Source: Clostridia bacterium
GTDB taxonomy: Bacteria; Bacillota; Clostridia; UMGS1883
Length of the DNA stretch: 45,076 bases
Assembly: GCA_017440585.1 (NCBI GenBank)
Contig: JAFSGW010000043.1
Coordinates: 1-45,076 of the forward strand
Reading direction: 5' to 3'
The notes below the pieces were generated by a model. That model did not search any database and was not told the origin of the DNA. It saw only the letters and a list, made by a program, of their open reading frames with translations. Below, in pieces: positions 13,714-20,383 of the stretch. The first letter of the stretch is position 1. Each line of letters begins with the position of its first letter. Position numbers and translations under genes: made by a program.

Positions 13714-15072
13714 ATGAAGCAAAAAACAGTTTTTGTATGTAAAGAATGCGGATATGAAGCCGTAAAGTGGCTGGGCAAGTGCCCCTCCTGCGAAACCTTT
13801 ATGAGCTTTATTGAAGAAAAGGCGGAAAGAACAAGTGCTGCAAGTGAAAATATAAAGAAGGCAACAGTAACCAAGATTGACGAAATCACAATGGAAAACG
13901 AGGAAAGGACGGAGTCGGGAAGTAGGGAGCTTGACCGTGTTTTAGGCGGTGGCATTGTAAAGGGAAGCCTTGTTTTGTGCGGTGGTGAGCCGGGTATAGG
14001 AAAGTCCACCCTTCTTTTGCAGGTTGCATCCTTCTGTTCAAAAAGTGCACCGGTTTTATATGTATCGGGGGAGGAAAGCGAAAAGCAGATAAAGATACGT
14101 GCCGAAAGGCTTGGCATTAAAAATTCCGACATGCTTGTTTGCAACGAAACAGACCTTGACAGCATTATTGATGCAGTTCTGGAAAAGGATGCAAGGGTTT
14201 GTGTTATTGACAGTGTGCAGACCATTTATTCCTCGGAATTGTCCTCTGCACCGGGCAGTGTTGGTCAGGTAAGGGAATGTACCCTTCGTTTTATGAAAAT
14301 TGCAAAGGAGAAGGGCATTACCTTCTTTATTGTTGGCCACGTTACAAAGGAAGGCAGTATTGCGGGACCGAGAGTTTTAGAGCACATGGTTGACTGTGTA
14401 TTGTACTTTGAAGGTGAAAGGCATCAGAGCTACCGCATTGTAAGGGCAGTTAAAAACCGTTTTGGCTCAACGGACGAAATAGGCGTTTTTGAAATGAGGG
14501 ACAAAGGCCTTGTGGATGTGCCTGACCCGTCTTTGATGCTGCTTTCAGGCAGGCCCGTGGATGTGCCCGGAAGTGCGGTTGTGTGTGCCGTGGAGGGTAC
14601 AAGACCGATTTTAGCTGAAATACAGGCACTTTGCGTTAAAACAAGCTTTGCTTCGCCAAGAAGAACGAGCGACGGTGTTGATTATAACCGCCTTACCCTT
14701 ATGTGTGCCGTTATTGAAAAGGCACTTGGCTTTAAAATGAGCGAAAACGATGTTTACATAAATGTTACGGGCGGAATACGTATACCCGAGAATGCCTGCG
14801 ACTTAGGCATTGTGTGTGCGATTATTTCCTGCTATTTAAATAAGCCACTTCCTGAGGATATGACCTTCTTTGGCGAGGTTGGCTTAACGGGCGAATTAAG
14901 AACTGTTTCTATGGCACAGCGCAGGCTTTATGAAAGTAAGAAAATGGGCTTCAAGAGGTGCATGATGCCCTTTGATGCATTGGGCTCCATTGAAAAAACA
15001 GACGGCATCGGAATTGTGAGCGTGCGAAACCTTGGTGACGTTGTGGCATATATTAAAGGAGAAGAAAAATGA
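13714..15072 (+). CDS. radA: DNA repair protein RadA
   Basis: 452 residues, full length. The N-terminal C4 zinc finger is CKECGYEAVKWLGKCPSC. The RecA-like ATPase carries Walker A GGEPGIGKST (~90) and Walker B VCVIDSVQT, the RadA-specific KNRFG motif near 245, and a C-terminal Lon-protease-like domain without catalytic residues (FFGEVGLTGELR). RadA is a RecA-related branch-migration helicase that processes recombination intermediates. It is coupled to the following gene by an ATGA overlap. Confidence 0.97.
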   Translation: MKQKTVFVCKECGYEAVKWLGKCPSCETFMSFIEEKAERTSAASENIKKATVTKIDEITMENEERTESGSRELDRVLGGGIVKGSLVLCGGEPGIGKSTLLLQVASFCSKSAPVLYVSGEESEKQIKIRAERLGIKNSDMLVCNETDLDSIIDAVLEKDARVCVIDSVQTIYSSELSSAPGSVGQVRECTLRFMKIAKEKGITFFIVGHVTKEGSIAGPRVLEHMVDCVLYFEGERHQSYRIVRAVKNRFGSTDEIGVFEMRDKGLVDVPDPSLMLLSGRPVDVPGSAVVCAVEGTRPILAEIQALCVKTSFASPRRTSDGVDYNRLTLMCAVIEKALGFKMSENDVYINVTGGIRIPENACDLGIVCAIISCYLNKPLPEDMTFFGEVGLTGELRTVSMAQRRLYESKKMGFKRCMMPFDALGSIEKTDGIGIVSVRNLGDVVAYIKGEEK

Positions 15073-15788
15073 GTAAAAACGTGCTGATAACAGGCGGAAG
15101 CGGCGGTATAGGTAATGCAATTGCTTCACTTTTTGCAAAAAATGGCTATAATGTGGGCGTTGTTTACAACAGCGACAAAGAAGGAGCAGAGAAGCTTGCA
15201 AATGAGAGCGAAAAAATAGAAATATTTAAATGTGATGTGTCAAAACGTGATGAGGTTGAGGCATTGTTCACACAGTTTCACGAAAAATTGGGTGATGTGG
15301 ACATTCTTATAAACAATGCAGGTATGGCGCAGCAAAAGCTCTTTTTAGATATAACAAACGAGGAATGGGAAAGGATTTTTGCAGTTAACGTAACGGGCAT
15401 TTTCAATATGTGTCAGTGTGCCCTTCGTGATATGGTCAGAAGGGGTAAGGGAAGCATTGTAAACGTTTCAAGCATATGGGGGTTAAAGGGTGCTTCCTGC
15501 GAGGCTCATTACAGTGCAACAAAGGCGGCAATAATAAGTTTGACGGAGTCGCTTAGCAAGGAATACGGCTTGTCAGGCATAAGAGTTAACTGTGTGGCTC
15601 CCGGTGTTATTGACACAAAAATGAACTCCCATTTGTCAAATGAGGATATAAGTGAATTGGCAGACGGGGCGGCATTGGGTAGAATAGGCACGGCAAATGA
15701 GGTTGCTGAAGCGGTTTATTTTTTAGCAAGCGAAAAGGCAAGCTTTATAACCGGGCAGACGCTCGTTTGCGACGGCGGTTTTATTTAA
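15069..15788 (+). CDS. Short-chain dehydrogenase/reductase, FabG-like
   Basis: 239 residues. Rossmann motif TGGSGGIG at ~8-15, NNAG near 85, catalytic Ser in VNVSSIWG (~137) and YxxxK in HYSATKAA (~150-154), and the C-terminal FITGQTLVCDGGF typical of 3-oxoacyl-ACP reductases. It reduces a keto group with NAD(P)H. There are no other fatty-acid synthesis genes nearby, so it may be a FabG homologue of other specificity rather than the fabG of lipid synthesis. It overlaps radA by 4 bases and is followed by a terminator. Confidence 0.85.
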   Translation: MSKNVLITGGSGGIGNAIASLFAKNGYNVGVVYNSDKEGAEKLANESEKIEIFKCDVSKRDEVEALFTQFHEKLGDVDILINNAGMAQQKLFLDITNEEWERIFAVNVTGIFNMCQCALRDMVRRGKGSIVNVSSIWGLKGASCEAHYSATKAAIISLTESLSKEYGLSGIRVNCVAPGVIDTKMNSHLSNEDISELADGAALGRIGTANEVAEAVYFLASEKASFITGQTLVCDGGFI

Positions 15789-15810
15789 GTAGCAAAAAAA
15801 TATCTTCATG

Positions 15811-15848
15811 AATACTATGTAGTGTAGCTCGCTACATAGTATTTTTAT
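15811..15848 (+). terminator. Intrinsic terminator after radA-SDR
   Basis: Twelve-bp arms AATACTATGTAG / CTACATAGTATT (15811-15822, 15832-15843) with a T5 tail. Confidence 0.8.
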
Positions 15849-15862
15849 TTGGAGGTATAAGT

Positions 15863-16305
15863 ATGGATGAAAATACAAATTGCTCCTTTGGTTGCCGTGA
15901 GAAGGTTTGTATACAGACTGACCAGGTTTACGACTCCTGCAGAAGCAAGGAATGCATAGAATGCTTAAGGGTGTACCTTACGGAAACGGGACAGGAGGCA
16001 ATAAACCGTGCTCTTGACGTAAAGTGCAGAAAGAGCGAGGTTATATGGGTGTTTACAAATACAGAAAAAATGCCCTTTAACCGAGGCTATTACACCGTTG
16101 ATTTAAACTATTTCTTTAAGATTACCCTTGATGTATACACGGGTGTGTCACGCCCTGTATGTGTTGAGGGCTTGGCAACCTTCAACAAAAAGGTTGTGCT
16201 CTTCGGCAGTGAGGGTAGTGCAAAGATTTTTGAGTCACGCTATAAGGAAGACAGCTTCGACCCTCAGTCCTGGCAGAAAACGAATTTGCCCAAGGCTGTG
16301 GTTGA
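15863..16305 (+). pseudogene. 5' part of a cysteine-rich conserved gene split by the serine-recombinase element
   Basis: ATG at 15863 with GGAGG upstream encodes 147 residues up to the junction, then two element-derived codons and a TGA at 16310. The N-terminus is cysteine-rich (CSFGCREKVC, SCRSKECIEC), followed by a beta-rich domain (YYTVDLNYFFKITLDVYTG, GLATFNKKVVLFGSEGS). The text breaks off at NLPKAVVE and resumes at 19913 as EVVDPIVLGAKIAE in the same codon register. The joined product has 266 residues. I recall similar uncharacterised proteins in clostridial genomes, possibly surface or spore-related, but I cannot name a domain. It could be functional again after excision. Confidence 0.8.
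16304..16305 (+). other. attL crossover dinucleotide GA
   Basis: Host sequence GCTGTGGTT lies to the left and element sequence AATATGAG to the right. The position is inferred from frame restoration together with attR (19913-19914) and from the symmetry of the rebuilt attP. Confidence 0.6.
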
Positions 16306-16349
16306 AATATGAGTTTACAAAATGTGTTTTTTACATATTTTAGAAGAAT

Positions 16350-16377
16350 GAAAGCAGACAAGTGCTTTCTTTTTTTG
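16350..16377 (+). terminator. Terminator at the left end of the element
   Basis: Stem GAAAGCA/TGCTTTC (16350-16356, 16363-16369), 6-base loop, then T7. It shields the element genes from transcription of the interrupted host gene. Confidence 0.8.
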
Positions 16378-16407
16378 TATACAGCGTAAAACGACATAGA
16401 AAAACTA

Positions 16408-16436
16408 TTGACGAGATACAACTGTAGTAGTATAAT
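16408..16436 (+). promoter_or_regulatory. Sigma-A promoter of the toxin-antitoxin-like operon
   Basis: -35 TTGACG (16408-16413), 17-base spacer, -10 TATAAT (16431-16436). The spacer contains ACTGTAGTAGT, a possible operator for the HTH protein encoded downstream. Confidence 0.75.
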
Positions 16437-16477
16437 GATTTTAGGGTAATATTGAGTTTGTTTTTGGAGGTAATAGT

Positions 16478-17149
16478 ATGATTTTATATCATGGAAGTGA
16501 AAAAATAATAGAAGCACCTGAATTTGGAAAGGGCAATTTGCGTAATGACTACGGCAGGGGTTTTTATTGTACAGAAGATGAAGAACTGGCAAAGGAATGG
16601 GCTTGTTCAAATAACAATAATGGGTTTGCAAATAAATATGAATTTGATATGGATGGACTGAATGTTTTGTATCTGAATTCAGATAAATATATATTACTTA
16701 ACTGGCTTGCTGTGCTTACAAGAAATCGTACCTATTGGGAAAACAGTACCGTATCGGAAATGGCTAAAAAGTATCTGGCAGATAATTTTATGATTGATAC
16801 ATCTATGTATGATGTAATAATAGGATACAGAGCAGATGACTCGTACTTTTCATTTGCACAGGATTTTGTTTCCGGTGCGATTTCATATCGACAGCTTGGA
16901 GAAGCTATGAGGCTTGGAAAGCTTGGTGAACAAATTGTCCTTATGTCAGAAAAAGCATTTAAGAGAATTAAGTATATTTCAAACAGTCCTGCGGATGCTG
17001 CAATTTATTATAAAAAGAAAAAAGAACGCGATAGAATTGCACAAAAAGAGTATAGACAAGCAAAGGGTGAAAACATTTCAGCAGACGAATTGTTTATTGT
17101 AGATATTATAAGAGAAGGAATGAAACAAAATGATGAACGCTTACGATAA
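16478..17149 (+). CDS. DUF3990 protein, probable ADP-ribosyltransferase-type toxin
   Basis: 223 residues with GGAGG eight bases before the ATG. The N-terminus LYHGSEKIIEAPEFGKGN...DYGRGFYCTEDEELAKEWA is the DUF3990 hallmark. His5 and the GFY tyrosine (Tyr30) fit the H-Y part of the NAD-binding signature of diphtheria-toxin-like ADP-ribosyltransferases, and GEQIVLMSEKAF near 150 is the likely third motif. The C-terminus is a charged helix (YKKKKERDRIAQKEYRQAK). The fold assignment comes from family knowledge. The toxin role is inferred from position: first in a three-gene unit with an HTH protein overlapping its end by 20 bases, on a mobile element. The cellular target is unknown. Confidence 0.75.
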   Translation: MILYHGSEKIIEAPEFGKGNLRNDYGRGFYCTEDEELAKEWACSNNNNGFANKYEFDMDGLNVLYLNSDKYILLNWLAVLTRNRTYWENSTVSEMAKKYLADNFMIDTSMYDVIIGYRADDSYFSFAQDFVSGAISYRQLGEAMRLGKLGEQIVLMSEKAFKRIKYISNSPADAAIYYKKKKERDRIAQKEYRQAKGENISADELFIVDIIREGMKQNDERLR

Positions 17150-17768
17150 AGAATATTTGTATCATGCACAAAAGAATTTTGGGCACATGGTGGATTTTGC
17201 AGTAAATACTTGCGATTTTGATATAGATGAATTCTTTAATATGTTTCTTGCTTCAAATGTGTGTGTACAATTTGAAAATGGTAACCCTTCATATATTGCA
17301 GGAAGGACAGGCTGTGAACTTACAAGGTTAATTGTAAGTGAAATCAAAAATGAGGATATTGTGCACGATGATGCTATGTATCTTGATAAAAGCGAGGAAT
17401 ATTGGCTTGGATGGGCTCTTTGCTATTATATATGGCTGAGGAATTATAAGTTTAAATACGTATTGTCTGCTGTTGGTGCAGGTGAAATGATTGGAATGTA
17501 TGATACTATGCATGAGGCAGATATTTCAAAGTTTGTTGAAACTGTTGACGAAAAATTAACTGAGTTCTATACTCAGACTGCACTTACGAGAATTAGGACT
17601 GCCCATGGGATGTCTCAAACCGAACTTGCCGAAAGATCAGGTGTTAATGTAAGAGTTATCCAGAGCTACGAACAAAGGTTAAGAGATATAAATAAGGCTC
17701 AATTTTCTACAGTAGTTGCTTTAGCAAGAGCATTAGAATGTGAAGCAGAAGATTTGATGGATAAATAA
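17130..17768 (+). CDS. XRE-type HTH protein with N-terminal partner domain, probable antitoxin
   Basis: 212 residues (or 211 from the next ATG at 17133). The N-terminal ~145 residues form an uncharacterised alpha-helical domain (FDIDEFFNMFLASNV, EYWLGWALCYYIW). Residues ~150-212 are a Cro/C1-type helix-turn-helix (ALTRIRTAHGMSQTELAERS, VNVRVIQSYEQR, VVALARALECEAEDLMD). The gene overlaps DUF3990 by 20 bases, implying coupled translation. The likely role is to bind and neutralise DUF3990 through the N-terminal part and to repress the operon promoter through the HTH; this is inference from architecture. Confidence 0.78.
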   Translation: MMNAYDKEYLYHAQKNFGHMVDFAVNTCDFDIDEFFNMFLASNVCVQFENGNPSYIAGRTGCELTRLIVSEIKNEDIVHDDAMYLDKSEEYWLGWALCYYIWLRNYKFKYVLSAVGAGEMIGMYDTMHEADISKFVETVDEKLTEFYTQTALTRIRTAHGMSQTELAERSGVNVRVIQSYEQRLRDINKAQFSTVVALARALECEAEDLMDK

Positions 17769-17777
17769 GGTGAGAGC

Positions 17778-17996
17778 ATGAGTAAAGAAGGCAGATTTCT
17801 AATCTTTTGTATGGAAATATATAAAGCGGCAAAAGGCCTTACGGGTAGACAAGTTGCGGAATTATTTAGAAAATATGAATTATATGACTATATTGTTGGC
17901 TGTTACGGGGCTTTGCATACTACAGGAACAAACTATATAATAAATGATATAGATTTGTATATTGAAGCGAGACAAGATGGTTGTAAAGTCTTGTAG
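17778..17996 (+). CDS. DUF3791 protein, third component of the module
   Basis: 72 residues with AAGGTGAG before the ATG, 9 bases after the HTH gene. FLIFCMEIYKAAKGLTGRQVAELFRKYELYDYI and ALHTTGTNYIINDIDLYIEAR match DUF3791 over the whole length. As I recall, the family is often found next to DUF3990 in Clostridia. It is all-alpha and soluble. It could be a second antitoxin, an adaptor or a regulator; its function is not established. Confidence 0.78.
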   Translation: MSKEGRFLIFCMEIYKAAKGLTGRQVAELFRKYELYDYIVGCYGALHTTGTNYIINDIDLYIEARQDGCKVL

Positions 17997-18034
17997 CGAG
18001 AGCTGCAGCATTATCAAAATGTAGAACGTACGAC

Positions 18035-18070
18035 AAAAGAGAAGTTTGGACTCCAAACTTCTCTTTTGCT
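18035..18070 (+). terminator. Intrinsic terminator of the toxin-antitoxin-like operon
   Basis: A 15-bp perfect stem with a 3-base loop (18035-18049, 18053-18067) ends in TTTT. Confidence 0.85.
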
Positions 18071-18158
18071 ATATGTTCTATGTAATTAAATAATTTTAAA
18101 AATCCGGGCAATTTTGATGGTGTCATTCGTTAATATATTATAGAGAGGCGAAAAGTGG

Positions 18159-18389
18159 ATGACATATGTTGAATATGAATTTGTTAGTCGGCATAATAAT
18201 TAGCACAAGAAAATGATTTCGAGGGGCTGATTATATCAATTGCAAAACATTAAAATTTATACATGTTGATAAAAAGCCGGGATTACCAGATGGAGAAATC
18301 GAAAGAATTTTAATAGAATTAATAATTAATCATACATATCCGTTAAAAAAGAAGAAGCATTAAATGAATTTTTTGACATAAGAAGTTAG
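18159..18389 (+). pseudogene. Decayed reading frames between cargo and recombinase
   Basis: ATG at 18159 (GAGAGG upstream) gives 14 codons, MTYVEYEFVSRHNN, then stop. From about 18243 another frame reads KTLKFIHVDKKPGLPDG and onward to a stop at 18363. A one-base shift then continues as EEALNEFFDIRS to 18389. This looks like one small gene broken by stops and frameshifts. Family unknown. Confidence 0.35.
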
Positions 18390-18401
18390 TTGTGATATTT
18401 G
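18373..18401 (+). promoter_or_regulatory. Promoter of the serine recombinase
   Basis: -35 TTGACA (18373-18378), 17-base spacer, weak -10 TATTTG (18396-18401), nine bases before AAGGAGG. Confidence 0.5.
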
Positions 18402-18423
18402 TATTGGTGAAGGAGGTTGTAAA

Positions 18424-19887
18424 TTGAGATTAGTAGCATACTGCAGAGTATCTACTGATAAAGAAGAACAGTTAGAATCATTAGCAAACCAGCAGGAGTT
18501 TTTTGAAAAATTTGCTGCCAGAAACAATCATGAGCTTGTGAAAATTTATAGTGATGAAGGGATAAGCGGAAAACAAATGAAGAACAGAAAGGAATTTATG
18601 CAACTGATGGCAGATGCAAAGCAAGGTTTATTTGATATGGTAGTTGTAAAGGATATTTCCAGATTTGCACGTAACACAGTAGACTTTTTGGTTTCAATTC
18701 GTGAATTAAAAGCACTTAATATTGAAGTCCAATTCGTATCTATAAATCAAACCGTGTTAGGTAACAGCGAATTTGTTCTCACGATGTTTTCAGCTATCGC
18801 ACAGGAGGAAAGCGCGAATTTGTCAAGTCGTGTAAAATTTGGGAAAAAGATTAATGCAAAGCACGGCAAGGTGCCAAACCAGATATATGGATATGACAGG
18901 ATTGACAGGTTTACATTAAAAATAAACGAACAACAGGCTGAAGTCGTTCGTGGAATATTCCATATGTATGTGCATGAGGGTTTAGGGTCCAGGCGTATTG
19001 CAATTAATTTAACAGAAAGAGGAATAGCTACATTCAAAGGTGCAGAGAGATGGCTTCCAAAGACTGTCAGGCGTATGTTGATAAACCCTATATACAAAGG
19101 GATTTTGATTTCTAAAAAAACTGAAGGTGTAAATTTCTTGACGGGTGAAAGAAGAGTTCTTGATGATGTAAGTGAATTTACATTCAATAAGCCGGAGCTT
19201 GCAATCATAAGTGCTGAACTGTTTGATGAAGCACAAAGGATTATGGAATATAGGCAAGAGGTATACAAGAATGAAAATCCAAACAGCCGTGTGAGTACCC
19301 AATATCCGTTCAGCACATTGATTCAATGTGAGCATTGCGGTTATTCCTTTACAAGGCGGTTAGTAAAACTGAAAAAAGGTACTTTTGCAAGGTGGAAATG
19401 TGCAGGAAGAAATATTAACAACAGCAAGTTTTGCCCAAATAATACGGTTATTGATGAGGATGCATTGATTGATGAAATTCGCAAGTATCTGTATGATAAG
19501 ATATGCGATAAGGAGAGCTTTATAAAGAACTATGAAGCTTTAAGTCGTACATATTTAAAAAATGAAACCGGTACAAGCGAATTTGAGCAAGAAATTGAAA
19601 AACTTCAGAAATTAAAATTGAAGTACCGAGAAATGTACATTAATGAAGTTATTGATTTGACAGAATTAAAAAATGAAACTGAAAAAATAAACAAGCGGGT
19701 AGCATTGTTAAAATCACAGCTAATAGGTTTGCAGAGAATTACAGAACATTCACACATAACCGCAGAAGAAATATTCGAATACATAGGCGAGGTTCTGAAA
19801 GGCGATTATTCGAATGTTGCTTTGAAGAAAATTATCGACAAAATTTATGTCAATAATTCAGGTGAGGTTAAGATTGTGTGGAAATAA
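18424..19887 (+). CDS. Large serine recombinase (integrase/excisionase of the element)
   Basis: 487 residues from a TTG at 18424 with AAGGAGG seven bases upstream; no ATG fits. The N-terminal resolvase domain has catalytic Ser10 in CRVSTDKE, plus DEGISGK, VVKDISRFARN and FAIAQEES-type motifs (here SAIAQEESANLSS). The Recombinase domain is ~165-270 (NQIYGYDR, RRMLINPIYKGI). The zinc-ribbon has CEHCGYSF and later Cys in WKCAGR and KFCPN (~300-345). A coiled-coil follows at ~375-440. Such enzymes catalyse directional attB x attP integration through a 2-bp staggered cut; excision needs a directionality factor, and none is recognised here. The gene ends 27 bases from the inferred attR. Confidence 0.95.
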   Translation: MRLVAYCRVSTDKEEQLESLANQQEFFEKFAARNNHELVKIYSDEGISGKQMKNRKEFMQLMADAKQGLFDMVVVKDISRFARNTVDFLVSIRELKALNIEVQFVSINQTVLGNSEFVLTMFSAIAQEESANLSSRVKFGKKINAKHGKVPNQIYGYDRIDRFTLKINEQQAEVVRGIFHMYVHEGLGSRRIAINLTERGIATFKGAERWLPKTVRRMLINPIYKGILISKKTEGVNFLTGERRVLDDVSEFTFNKPELAIISAELFDEAQRIMEYRQEVYKNENPNSRVSTQYPFSTLIQCEHCGYSFTRRLVKLKKGTFARWKCAGRNINNSKFCPNNTVIDEDALIDEIRKYLYDKICDKESFIKNYEALSRTYLKNETGTSEFEQEIEKLQKLKLKYREMYINEVIDLTELKNETEKINKRVALLKSQLIGLQRITEHSHITAEEIFEYIGEVLKGDYSNVALKKIIDKIYVNNSGEVKIVWK

Positions 19888-19912
19888 TTTGTGCATTTTA
19901 GGGTCTGATATA

Positions 19913-19914
19913 GA
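19913..19914 (+). other. attR crossover dinucleotide GA
   Basis: Element sequence GTCTGATATA lies to the left and host sequence GGTTGTTGACC to the right. See the attL entry for the inference. Confidence 0.6.
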
Positions 19915-20272
19915 GGTTGTTGACCCCATCGTTTTAGGTGCAAAAATTGCAGAGCGTGGTGACGCGTGCAATTATTCCTGCGAGGATATTGACATATGCA
20001 ACATTCCCGACTGTGTAAGAAGGGTATTTGATGACCGCTTTGTAGGGCAGATGGGTGACGGTGGCAGAAATGTGTATGTGTCCCTGGGACTTTTCACAAT
20101 AGTGAAGTTAGAGCGGACAGTACAGCTTTTAATTCCTGCCTATGACTTCTGCATACCCGAGAAGGAATGTGTGGCATCAACTGTTGACGACCCCTGCAAC
20201 ATTTTTGAGAACATTTCCTTCCCCGTGGACGAATTTTTCCCGCCCAGGCAAGGTTGCTTTGAAGAAGATTAA
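19913..20272 (+). pseudogene. 3' part of the split cysteine-rich gene
   Basis: 119 codons in the register of the 5' part: EVVDPIVLGAKIAERGDACNYSC, then DVCNIPDCV-like cysteines, a beta-rich stretch (NVYVSLGLFTIVKLERTVQLLIP), YDFCIPEKECVAS and a Pro-rich end (FPVDEFFPPRQGCFEED). The ORF continues upstream into element sequence to an ATG at 19847, but that portion lies over the recombinase end and is not native. It has no ribosome site of its own and is therefore probably untranslated while the element is in place. Confidence 0.8.
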
Positions 20273-20283
20273 GTAAAAACCAC

Positions 20284-20322
20284 AAAAACCCCTTGTTTTT
20301 TTCATAAACATGGGGTTTTCTG
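20284..20322 (+). terminator. Terminator of the split gene
   Basis: AAAACCCC (20285-20292) pairs with GGGGTTTT (20312-20319), and the loop sides TGTTT/AAACA extend the stem. Confidence 0.75.
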
Positions 20323-20351
20323 TTGCATTGTGTGTAAAATTATGGTATTAT
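20323..20351 (+). promoter_or_regulatory. Promoter of the leucine-rich-repeat gene
   Basis: -35 TTGCAT (20323-20328), 17-base spacer, -10 TATTAT (20346-20351), overlapped by TATAAT starting at 20349. Confidence 0.5.
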
Positions 20352-20383
20352 AATTCATATGAAAAACGAAAGGATGAAAAATA

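Larger units (their letters stand above)
16306..19914 (+). mobile_element. Compact serine-recombinase integrative element with toxin-antitoxin-like cargo (~3.6 kb)
   Basis: Bounded by GA at 16304-16305 and 19913-19914. Order of contents: an inward-facing terminator (16350), a promoter (16408), DUF3990, XRE and DUF3791 genes, a strong terminator (18035), a decayed stretch, a promoter (18373), and the large serine recombinase, whose stop is 27 bases from the right end. There is no relaxase, replication or phage structural gene. Rebuilt attP around the GA has inverted arms: CATTTT...CT.ATAT on the left and ATAT.AG...AAAATG on the right, matching 12 of 19 positions by hand count. Bases are more AT-rich and codons differ from the host gene on either side. 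Confidence 0.82.

Noticed and set aside
19847-19912. Start of a separate gene at ATG 19847
   Set aside because: This stretch overlaps the end of the recombinase gene, has no ribosome site, and belongs to the element; the native coding sequence resumes at 19913.
16301-19924. Alternative crossover at the 5-bp match GTTGA (left 16301-16305; right within the GTTGTTGACC that follows 19915)
   Set aside because: It would also keep the frame, giving AVVDPIVLG. But the rebuilt attP is then not symmetric about the core, whereas the GA choice is exactly centred. It is kept as a second option.
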